Assembly (NCBI GenBank): GCA_017610275.1
Contig: JAFCCI010000008.1
Span: 1-36,278 of the forward strand
Origin: Candidatus Woesearchaeota archaeon
Lineage (GTDB): Archaea; Nanobdellota; Nanobdellia; Woesearchaeales; CG1-02-33-12
DNA: 36,278 nt
Direction: 5' to 3'
This document shows positions 18,401 through 25,451 of this stretch, in pieces (positions within the stretch are counted from its first letter, which is position 1; each line of letters starts with the position of its first letter). Below the pieces are notes generated by a model. It did not search any database. It was not told the DNA's origin and worked only from the letters and a program-made list of their open reading frames with translations. The translations under genes were made by a program, and so were the position numbers.

Positions 18401-18482
18401 TCCCAGCAAAAACACTTGCACTATATACTGGAAGTGCAATTATCATGCATATTATAAACAATGCAGCTATCTTTTTCTTCAT
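15444..18482 (-). CDS. Giant secreted Ig-like and cysteine-rich surface protein, copy A
   Basis: 1012 residues. The signal peptide ends L-P-V-Y-S-A-S-V-F-A, almost the same as in the copy B protein. Several Ig-like domains follow (about 120-235, 245-345, 350-460, 470-570), each opening with a D-x-x-x-P-x-I type strand and ending near D-A-V-G-N-T-A or D-L-V-G-N-E-A, as in bacterial-type Ig-like adhesin repeats. The C-terminal third (about 700-960) is cysteine-rich and amphipathic (L-C-K-Y-I-S-C, G-C-L-P-G-I-V-H) and the last 35 residues are acidic. The start overlaps the upstream stop (ATGA). It is probably surface-exposed; no enzymatic motif seen. Confidence 0.82.
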   Translation of the reverse strand: MKKKIAALFIICMIIALPVYSASVFAGINNVGIFGNDEVEGYRKESDLTYVQADVAISGNESVTPEQIFFNDIAFNTCRLSEDNYSQCFLGISKNILEPKRHSFIIRLKNDSGNTIDIYASTFVVDGKAPTIESFSINPKITKKGDLTVKYSVKDYAYDTTYGLGLSRIIICKNNIATIVKEIEINDSSIDSREFDFKTSEFVSETGSANVCIAAYDKLNQVSEFRCEKLTVDETKPNIDKNSFKIIDSYGNDINYIFSKPLKSIISIEVEDDSLDNVMADLSELNKDEPSYKRKIASCVNKGGVSLCTWSNILIKINKSGKINIKIEATDAVGNTAEESVSYDFKVDTISPIVKSIKSSGEVEYDGIKYIKKGSDIIAEIQEKESGLNLKKFWMKVSGKEIRANSCTKSGEVWNCFWNNLIFNEAQGSSIRVFILPNSEDDAGNDVDLDKSVLSETFAVDSKNPILVGEIEITNLNNRTYVQDEIVSGDILHIKAVLTDKTPVTASADLLSLGLGKDEKATCTQNGTKWICEWTTSEIAPKSINNILKFKFTDLVGNEAKKNLNIKILGISVEENPNYWEISNIEKMPLAIDRQTTELINHQTYYHIKLKPIDVYDNPIILALDLQCSGDMDYINDYKLINEKFNDPYMVLTLKQESMPNVSLSFNCSLLIISRVGDIIIQNTEEEPVDVTIDFYNMPLGELSQSVKDKIENAQDSWLVEQEWIGQLEKWISIAEKICGLLGTWGEVNKALADIEGMATIFGWGFAETISDFVKKSDDMHQKFMDSQYNLCKYISCEKGLWGDWYNNIIGKQSKPLGDSGFVAEFWPQNPKDSLVLSLATGCLPGIVHNLQKRRQIECYYILCLKNAAVEGISLSVCEEQKAYLECMFIYGEIFQIIPFAGFFKGLTEHVETIFADPIGMIFAGINFYCDMQPAGALHAGCILGHLVPTLASIAEDIVGFVDADSWSLSGDVCEEALKPMPETTEEDTNDDEDTDESTQDENQGEDESENE

Positions 18483-20596
18483 TTTAACATTGGCTTTAGG
18501 CTTGTTCTGTAACTTTTTGAATATTCTTCTATTTTATTCATCTCATCCATATCATCATGCTTTCTTTCACTTTCTGAGATTCCAGGAATATCTATATACA
18601 GTGAATAAAATTCTATATTATTATAATTTGTTATATCTCCTGCATTCCAGGCAATGGTTTCATCAAATACTAGTCCGCCGGCAGGGAAAGGTTCTAACTC
18701 AATCTTAGGCAGGGTGGTTAATATTTTCTTTTCTTCTGGTATTACAACATTTTCATTTAAAATTAATTGGATATTTATTTTATATTTTCCAGGCACAATT
18801 CTTAGTTCAGATAATTCATTTTGACTGCCTGTGTATTCTGCTGCTGTTGAAAATTCTTCCTCTCCTTTTTTGCCAATTCTTTCAAGCATTATGATTGCCT
18901 GCTCATTGCTTGATAATCTTAAAGGAGTGTTGTCAAATGTCCATTTGCCATCACTTTTTATTATTTTTTTCTTCTTTACTTCAATGTTCTTGTATACAAA
19001 TGGCTCTAGTTTTGTTAATGGCAAATTAATGTCCTTATCAAGCTCTGTGCTTAAAAATTCTGAATATCCAAGGAAATCCGGCTTTGTAAAGGTGATTGTG
19101 CCTCCTGCGCAGATAGGGAACTTTGTTTCTAAGACAGCTTTATCATCTTTTATCTTTGTTTCTCCTATGAAACAGGATTCACTGCCACAACTGTAATATA
19201 CAATTACTCCTTCTAAATCCTGATTTGTTTGTGCATTTGCTGTTGTTATTTTTATATTGCCACTATTTCTTTTGTTAATGTCACAAAACATTGAGGTTTC
19301 ACCAGATTTCCCCTTTAATGATACAAATGATGAATTAATAGCCTCATTGTTTCTTATGTTTGCCTCAAGAGCAAATCTAAATGAATAACCTTTTCCATGA
19401 AATGCTTCAGGACTGTTTATTGTTATAACAACTGGATAGGATACATCATATAGGAAATTATACCTTTGTATGCCTATTCCTAATGGAAGAATATTTGTTG
19501 ATGCAGATTCAGGCATTATAATCCCTGATTTAGTATTAATGTTAAAATAGATTGGCCACCAGCCCAAATACCTGAAATCAACTCCTAATTTTTTGTATGA
19601 ATCTCCGTATGAGGGAATGTCCATCTGGCTGTAAACCCTCTGCTTTGTAGTGTCATCAAACATTCTTTTTTTATAGTTCAGGGTGTCTTCAACCTGAAGA
19701 AGAGGAACATAGCTCATAAGCATTCCTTCTAGTTTGGTCTTTACATCTGGCTTTGTCCAGTATACAGGGCTGCTTAACTCAAATTTAGAGCCAGCCATTG
19801 GAGGCAGTTTTTCATTATCTATTTCTGAGAACCCTGAAATCAGGTTAAGAGTGTTTAGTTCAAGAAAATGATAATTAATTTCATCACTTGTTACCATAAA
19901 TGCAAGCTCATAAACATTTTTTAGGTTTACAGGAATGGTTGTGAAGAAGTTAGATGCTTTTGACTTAATTTTTCCTTTTCTTATTTCAAGAGGATAATTG
20001 ATTGAAACAAGAACATTATCCTGCATTATGGTTGTTGTTGTGGTTATTTTTTCAAGTTCTATTACCTCAAATCCCTGGTCTTCAAAATCAATGAAATCAT
20101 TAAGGCATTCATTTAAGTTATAATTAATATACCTGTCTATCTGTGCTTCTATTGAAGAATCCATTGGTGAGCGTTCTGAACCTTTTTTCATCTCACTCTT
20201 TAAGTCAGGCATCTCTGATGAAAACTCGCAGTTTCCTGAGCAGTCATTACTGCTTTTCAAATACCACCAGTATGCAACATTCATCGAGCTTTCTGGAGAG
20301 AATTCAACTGCTTGTGAAGTTGTGGGATCAGACGTGTGGGTAATTCCAAATTCATTTAGGTTAGTATACCCGCCTGATTCCCCAATAAGAATTACTGCAT
20401 CTGTTGCTGTTTTGTCAATGCACTGCTCAATAAAAGTTTTTATAGGGTATAATTGTGTTGGTATTTCTTCAACTGTTGGTTCAACACCCCCTACTTTATT
20501 AGTCCTTGCTATAATATAGAAGGTTAAACCAGAAACAAGAAGAATAATAATTCCTATTATTATAAATAAGCTTACCTGCCCTCTTTTTCTCAACAT
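18479..20596 (-). CDS. Large protein with class III (prepilin-type) signal, copy A
   Basis: 705 residues. M-L-R-K-R-G-Q-V-S-L-F-I-I-I-G-I is a class III signal peptide, cut after Gly6. The long ectodomain matches the copy B protein at 10608: P-I-K-T-F-I-E-Q-C near residue 50, Y-N-F-L-Y-D-V-S-Y-P-V, G-K-G-Y-S-F-R-F-A-L, and T-N-Q-D-L-E-G-V followed by C-G-S-E-S-C. I start at ATG 20596 rather than an in-frame ATG at 20656, because the latter lies upstream of the TATA box and adds a basic stretch. It is the first gene of copy A. It ends in ATGA overlap with the Ig-like gene, so the two are translationally coupled. Confidence 0.83.
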   Translation of the reverse strand: MLRKRGQVSLFIIIGIIILLVSGLTFYIIARTNKVGGVEPTVEEIPTQLYPIKTFIEQCIDKTATDAVILIGESGGYTNLNEFGITHTSDPTTSQAVEFSPESSMNVAYWWYLKSSNDCSGNCEFSSEMPDLKSEMKKGSERSPMDSSIEAQIDRYINYNLNECLNDFIDFEDQGFEVIELEKITTTTTIMQDNVLVSINYPLEIRKGKIKSKASNFFTTIPVNLKNVYELAFMVTSDEINYHFLELNTLNLISGFSEIDNEKLPPMAGSKFELSSPVYWTKPDVKTKLEGMLMSYVPLLQVEDTLNYKKRMFDDTTKQRVYSQMDIPSYGDSYKKLGVDFRYLGWWPIYFNINTKSGIIMPESASTNILPLGIGIQRYNFLYDVSYPVVITINSPEAFHGKGYSFRFALEANIRNNEAINSSFVSLKGKSGETSMFCDINKRNSGNIKITTANAQTNQDLEGVIVYYSCGSESCFIGETKIKDDKAVLETKFPICAGGTITFTKPDFLGYSEFLSTELDKDINLPLTKLEPFVYKNIEVKKKKIIKSDGKWTFDNTPLRLSSNEQAIIMLERIGKKGEEEFSTAAEYTGSQNELSELRIVPGKYKINIQLILNENVVIPEEKKILTTLPKIELEPFPAGGLVFDETIAWNAGDITNYNNIEFYSLYIDIPGISESERKHDDMDEMNKIEEYSKSYRTSLKPMLK

Positions 20597-20623
20597 ATTG
20601 CCTCTATTGTTTTTTCTCTTGTG

Positions 20624-20635
20624 ATATATATAAAA
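20624..20635 (-). promoter_or_regulatory. TATA box of module copy A
   Basis: Minus-strand TTTTATATATAT, centred about 33 bases before ATG 20596, giving a leader of only several bases with a weak GAGG. Confidence 0.65.
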
Positions 20636-20665
20636 CTTTTGTTTTTTAGTTGACAAATAGAGAAA

Positions 20666-22877
20666 TTATCTTACAATTGCGTTTTCTTTAATGCCTTCAA
20701 CTATTATTTCTTCTTTTTTTGTTTTCAGGGGTTTGCCTTTGTAAAGAACATGGCCATTTGCATCTGTTCTCATCTCTGCTTCCCTGAATTCATTATAGCC
20801 AAGATGTTTTTTTGGCTGTTTTTCAATTCCATCAATAAAAACATCATCTCCTGGCGAGCTGTTTTTTGCTGAAAGAAGTTTTACATTTTCCTCACCATCT
20901 TTTTCTTCCATAGCTGCCAACAACATGCCGTTGCTTTCCTTGCCCCTTAATACAACTGGCTTTAGGTTTTTAACAACAATTAGGTTCCTGCCATCAAGCT
21001 CTTCTTTTGAGTAATGCTTTTTTATCCCGGCAACTATCTGCCTCTCCTCATTCCCAAGGTTTATTTTCATGACTAATAATTTATCAGCATCAGGATGATC
21101 TTCAACAGAAACAATCTTTGCGACCTTTAAATCAAGCTTTGCAAATATATCTTTGTTATCTTCATTTGTTTTTTCTTCCATTTTTCTTCCTCCAAACTCT
21201 TTTTTAAATTTCTTTAATTCATCATCTTCAAGTTTTTTGAACAACGGCTCTGCTTTGTTTATCTTATGATATTTTTCAATGGATAATTTTCCAAGGTCAT
21301 CCCATTTTCTTTCATTTATATTAAGTTGTTTAAATATCTTGCTTGATGTTTCAGGCATATATGGTTTTATCATTATAGCAAGATCCTTTGCAATATTTGC
21401 ACATATAACCAAGCATGTTTCTGCTTTCTCCTTGTTTTCCTTTATTGCTTTCCATGGCTCTGTTTCCTGGAAATATTGGTTCCCTAATTTTGAGATATGC
21501 ATTATATTTTTTAGTGCGTCTTTTAGCTGGATATCATCAAGAAGTTCTGTTGTTTTTTTGATTTCATCATTGATTTCTTTAATTAGTTTTTCATCTCTTT
21601 TGTCAGGATTTGCTTTTGGAATTTCTGAATTATAAAATTGATTAATAAAAGAAATTGTCCTGTTAATGAAATTTCCAAGGTTAGCAACAAGCTCATTGTT
21701 GATTTTGCTTTGGAAGTCATCCCATGAAAAGTCTGTGTCAGATTTCTCTGGCCTATTGACCATAATATAATATCTCCACACATCTGCAGGTATTCCAGTT
21801 TTCATTGCGCTATCTCCAAAAACACCAAGATTTCTGCTTTTTGAGAACTGTCCGCCCTCATAATTAATATATTCATTAGATGAAATCCTGTCCAATAAAA
21901 CATAGTCATCTTTTGTTCCAATTAATGATGCAGGAAACATAACAGTATGAAAAGGTATGTTATCCTTTCCCATGAACTGAACTAATTTAACATCCTTTCC
22001 AAACCACCAGTCTTTCCAGTCTTTTCTGCATTCCCTTGTTATTCCAATATATCCAATAGGAGCGTCAAACCACGAGTAAAATACTTTTTTTTCAAAACCA
22101 GGGTAAGGCACTGAAATTCCCCATTTAAGGTCGCGGGTTATACACCTTAACTTTAAGCCATCCCTTAACCATGCTTCAGTCATTGTTTTTGCATTCTGCG
22201 ACCATTTCCCTTTTACAGATTGTTTTTTAATCCATTTCTCTAGCATAGGAGCAAGCTTTGGAAGGTCAATAAAAAGATGCTCGCTTTCTTTTACAATTGG
22301 TTTTGTTCCGCAGATTTTGCATCTTGAATCAATAAGCTCAGTAGCATTCAATAAAGCTCCGCAGTTTTCGCACTGGTCTCCGCGCGCATCCTTGTAGCCG
22401 CATTTTGGGCATATACCCTCAACAAACCTGTCTGCAAGAAATTTTTTGCATTTAGGGCAGTATGCCTGCTTTAAAATATTTTTTTTGATAAATCCATTTT
22501 CATTTAATTTTTTGAATATATCCTTTGTTATCTCATAGTTTTCTTTAGAAGAAGTTCTGCCAAAGCAGTCAAAAGAGCTTTCAAACCAATCATAAATCTT
22601 CTTATGTATCTTAAAGTATTTTTCGCAAACTTGCTTTGGTGTTATTCCCTCTTCTATTGCTTTTGTTTCTGTTGTTGTTCCATGCTCATCTGTTCCAAGC
22701 ACAGATATAACATCAATCTGTTCCAAGCACAGATATAACATCAGCACCATGTGATCTTAAGAAACGCGTATATACATCTGCGCTTATCACGCACACCATA
22801 TTTCCTAGGTGGGGAACATTGTTTACATATGGCAGTGCGCTTGTTACAAGTATCTTTTGTTTGGTTTTCTCACCCAT
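20666..22877 (-). CDS. metG: Methionyl-tRNA synthetase, frame broken by a 28-bp tandem duplication
   Basis: It charges initiator and elongator tRNA-Met. The catalytic domain has V-P-H-L-G-N (HIGH motif), four C-x-x-C pairs of the zinc knuckles, and F-S-K-S-R in place of KMSKS. An anticodon-binding helical domain follows, then a C-terminal OB-fold tRNA-binding domain (K-L-D-L-K-V-A-K-I, H-P-D-A-D-K-L). As given, the frame opened at ATG 22877 stops right after V-L-G-T-D, and the rest is in another frame. Deleting one copy of the repeat at 22688-22743 restores V-L-G-T-D-E-H-G-T and a 727-residue protein. A TATA box about 26 bases upstream supports the leaderless start at 22877. It is either an assembly error or a real lesion. 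Confidence 0.93.
22688..22743 (-). repeat. Exact 28-bp tandem duplication inside metG
   Basis: The plus-strand unit starts ATCTGTTCCAAGC and ends ATAACATCA; copies are 22688-22715 and 22716-22743, identical in all 28 positions. 28 is not a multiple of three, so the extra copy shifts the frame and creates a TGA at the junction. Confidence 0.97.
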
Positions 22878-22899
22878 TTTATGCTTTTTTAGCAACTTT

Positions 22900-22909
22900 G
22901 TTTAAATAA
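22900..22909 (-). promoter_or_regulatory. TATA box of metG
   Basis: Minus-strand TTATTTAAAC, about 26 bases before the ATG at 22877 and without a ribosome site between them. Confidence 0.55.
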
Positions 22910-22940
22910 TTTTCTGAATGGAATATTCTTTGAGGAATAA

Positions 22941-23630
22941 TCAGGCAAGAAGCTCTATTTCTTTTTCTTCTGTCTTGCCATCTATATCTATTTTTCTTAT
23001 TATCCTGCCTTTTCGCTTTGCATTAAGCCTTGCTTCCTCTGGATTATTCTTGAATTCATCTGGTATAATAATTTCATCAATAACATAAGTGTGCTTTATT
23101 GAAATATCCTTGAAATTATCAACCTTTATATCAAACAAAAATTCTTTTTTTATCAAGTCCAAGTCCTTTAAACCAAACTTTGCTGTTACAAACTTTTCAA
23201 GAATCTTGCCTGGCTTTGGAATTGATTTCTTTACTGAAATGCTATATTTTCCTGATTTTAATTTAATGAGCAGAGAGTATGAATTAAACTTATTTACAAA
23301 CTCCTTAAATTTATCACTCGTCATTGTCTCTTCTATTGTGTATTTTTTTCCTGTAACCTTCTTTGGCTCAATTCCAAACTCATTAAGCTCATTGATTATA
23401 TTGTTTTTTGTTATAATCACGCCATTTAATGAAACATCTTCACTTACACATTGTGCTATCAAGTCAAACATAACATCAAGATATTCAAAGCCAGCTTTTA
23501 TCTGCACAAAAGAAGAGCCTTTTTTTATCATAAATTCCTCTTTTTCAAATTCGCCTGTGCTGTACCTTATAAACTTTTGATGAACTTTTTCATCAACATT
23601 CTTCTCATAAATTTTTCTTATAAAATTCAT
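22941..23630 (-). CDS. Conserved-looking archaeal protein of unknown function
   Basis: 229 residues, soluble, mixed alpha/beta and lysine-rich. No signal peptide or membrane segment. The N-terminus N-F-I-R-K-I-Y-E-K-N-V-D-E-K-V-H-Q-K-F-I is the most distinctive part; I believe similar proteins are common in DPANN genomes but I cannot name a family. It starts at ATG 23630 because GGGTGAT lies three bases upstream and the TATA box (23664-23676, minus strand) places transcription start near 23644, after an earlier in-frame ATG at 23648. It sits directly before metG on the same strand, but metG has its own TATA box. Confidence 0.75.
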   Translation of the reverse strand: MNFIRKIYEKNVDEKVHQKFIRYSTGEFEKEEFMIKKGSSFVQIKAGFEYLDVMFDLIAQCVSEDVSLNGVIITKNNIINELNEFGIEPKKVTGKKYTIEETMTSDKFKEFVNKFNSYSLLIKLKSGKYSISVKKSIPKPGKILEKFVTAKFGLKDLDLIKKEFLFDIKVDNFKDISIKHTYVIDEIIIPDEFKNNPEEARLNAKRKGRIIRKIDIDGKTEEKEIELLA

Positions 23631-23633
23631 ATT

Positions 23634-23676
23634 ATCACCCTTAAACATTAGGCAAGAAAACTATTATATATTTAAA
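23634..23676 (-). promoter_or_regulatory. Promoter and ribosome site of the unknown protein gene
   Basis: TTTAAATATATAA on the minus strand (23664-23676) and GGGTGAT (23634-23640) three bases before the ATG at 23630. The pair excludes the upstream in-frame ATG. Confidence 0.6.
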
Positions 23677-23691
23677 CCTTGGGGAAATAAA

Positions 23692-25272
23692 TTAATTTAA
23701 ACCGAACTGCAATCTAACTGCATTTCCTGAATCCAGTATCTCAAGATTTTTCACTCTCAGACCATTTATAACCTTCTCTTCTGCAAGTCCAACAACATCA
23801 GAAACACCATCAACTTCCACAGTAACCTTTTGGTCACTTCCTATTTCTAATAATTTTATGGTCTTACCCATATAAACAAACATAATTGTTTTATCTATTA
23901 TCTGCTGGTTTAACGCATCTATAAATGTTCCCTTACATGCATCAGTCTTAGAATTCCATTGCTCAGTTAACCATTCAGAGTATTCTTCATTCAAAAATTC
24001 CTTTGGTATTAAGCATTCATAATATGTTCCTGCTGTTTTATATTCTTCACCAATAATATTTGCATTAACTAGGCCATGTATTTTACATTTATCTCCCTCC
24101 CACCCTTTTATTGTGTATTGAATAAAAGCTACATTATATTTTACAGGTTTGCATTGCCCGAGATTTTCATGAAAACAAGACATGTCATTTTTGCAATCTA
24201 AAATTGAATCATCATCTAAATCATCCTCATTTGCAGATTCAAAATTGCATATTCCTTCTGTATCAAACATATGGCCAAACATCATTGCAATGGAAACACC
24301 TACTGCTGATTGCGCAGGCAATCCAATCATATTTTCATCTTCTGGCTCACCCATTAAAAAGTATATAGTGGGAATATCTTCAATAGGAATAGGACACTCT
24401 AATTTTCCATGAGATAAATACTCAAATGGTGATGAATTAATATTACCAAACTCCTGAAGTATTAAACAATCTGAACCCTCTTTTCCTTTTATTTCCAGCT
24501 TTCGCATTCCATTTTCATCATCATTTAATATAACTTTTGCCTTATTGCATTTAAATAAATTATTTCCAAAGCATACCAAAGCAGAATCAGACTCAAAATC
24601 ATTTGTTTCTATTTTTCCTCCTCCTTGGGTTTTTATTTCCATATCTGGAAATGTACTCAGGTCTGCACTCTGTCCGCAGTCAATTATATTATTATCTCCT
24701 GAAGATATTTTTTCATCATCCTGATTATCTTGCTCTTTGTTTTCTTCCTTTGGTTCAATGACCTTAATTTTTATTTTAGCAGTATTATTATCCTCTATTT
24801 CAACATTCTTAATCTCAACGCCATTAACAACTTTCTTAGATGAATGCTCTATTGTTTCTGGCACCCCATCAACTTCTATTGTAATCTCATCATTTTCCCC
24901 TATGCTTACTAAGTTAATATACCTTCCATCAATTTTTGGTTCAGTGCCAAGAGATAGAGACATACTTTTCATTTGCAAATTACCAAAACTAATTTCTCCA
25001 GGGTAAAGGAGAAATCCCAATATTACACAAAAAATTATCACAATAGCTATGCTAATTAAAATAATTTTTTTACCTTTATTGCCAGAAATATTTTTTTTGT
25101 CATCCCTATTAATCAAACCAACATCTTTAGGGCCTTGATTTACAGAATCAATTGCACTGTTTATCTCTTCTTGTTTCCAGCCAACATCAATTAAAGCCTG
25201 TTTAATTTGCTCTAAAGGAAATCCATTTGATAAGTTTGTCTTTATGTAATCAATAACCCTTTGGTCAGCCAT
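23692..25272 (-). CDS. Membrane-anchored protein with UBA-like N-terminus and duplicated ectodomain motif
   Basis: 526 residues. Residues 5-45 (I-D-Y-I-K-T-N-L-S-N-G-F-P and Q-A-L-I-D-V-G-W-K-Q-E-E-I) look like a three-helix UBA-type domain on the cytoplasmic side. One membrane helix spans about 69-91. The ectodomain contains the same module at both ends: I-T-I-E-V-D-G-V-P...V-V-N-G-V-E-I-K-N-V-E-I near 130-165 and V-T-V-E-V-D-G-V-S...V-I-N-G-L-R-V-K-N-L-E-I near 485-520. Between them is a cysteine-rich region. Function unknown. It is divergently transcribed from the pilus operon. AGAGGT lies four bases before the ATG, and the TATA box is at 25305-25316. Confidence 0.8.
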   Translation of the reverse strand: MADQRVIDYIKTNLSNGFPLEQIKQALIDVGWKQEEINSAIDSVNQGPKDVGLINRDDKKNISGNKGKKIILISIAIVIIFCVILGFLLYPGEISFGNLQMKSMSLSLGTEPKIDGRYINLVSIGENDEITIEVDGVPETIEHSSKKVVNGVEIKNVEIEDNNTAKIKIKVIEPKEENKEQDNQDDEKISSGDNNIIDCGQSADLSTFPDMEIKTQGGGKIETNDFESDSALVCFGNNLFKCNKAKVILNDDENGMRKLEIKGKEGSDCLILQEFGNINSSPFEYLSHGKLECPIPIEDIPTIYFLMGEPEDENMIGLPAQSAVGVSIAMMFGHMFDTEGICNFESANEDDLDDDSILDCKNDMSCFHENLGQCKPVKYNVAFIQYTIKGWEGDKCKIHGLVNANIIGEEYKTAGTYYECLIPKEFLNEEYSEWLTEQWNSKTDACKGTFIDALNQQIIDKTIMFVYMGKTIKLLEIGSDQKVTVEVDGVSDVVGLAEEKVINGLRVKNLEILDSGNAVRLQFGLN

Positions 25273-25276
25273 TTAA

Positions 25277-25316
25277 ACCTCTTTTTATAAAACAATTAAT
25301 CCTTGTTTATATAAAA
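25277..25316 (-). promoter_or_regulatory. Promoter and ribosome site of UBA-like membrane protein gene
   Basis: Minus-strand TTTTATATAAAC (25305-25316) and AGAGGT (25277-25282), the latter four bases before the ATG at 25272. Confidence 0.6.
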
Positions 25317-25420
25317 TTTTCTACTTTTTTTATTTTAAGCAGCCATAAAACCATTCTTTTGTAGCAAATTATTTATGCTATTTTATAGTCGTGAAAATGA
25401 TTGTTTTAAACATCAAAACC

Positions 25421-25428
25421 TTTAAATA
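25421..25428 (+). promoter_or_regulatory. TATA box of pilus operon
   Basis: TTTAAATA, about 27 bases before the ATG at 25452, no ribosome site: leaderless transcript. It lies in the divergent gap 25273-25451, where I see no other element. Confidence 0.6.
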
Positions 25429-25451
25429 CTAACTAACTTTTAATTTGATAT

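Noticed and set aside
20666-22750. Treating the longer metG frame as a complete gene starting at ATG 22750
   Set aside because: That start lies inside the frameshifted repeat, gives a nonsense N-terminus and lacks the HIGH motif required for activity.
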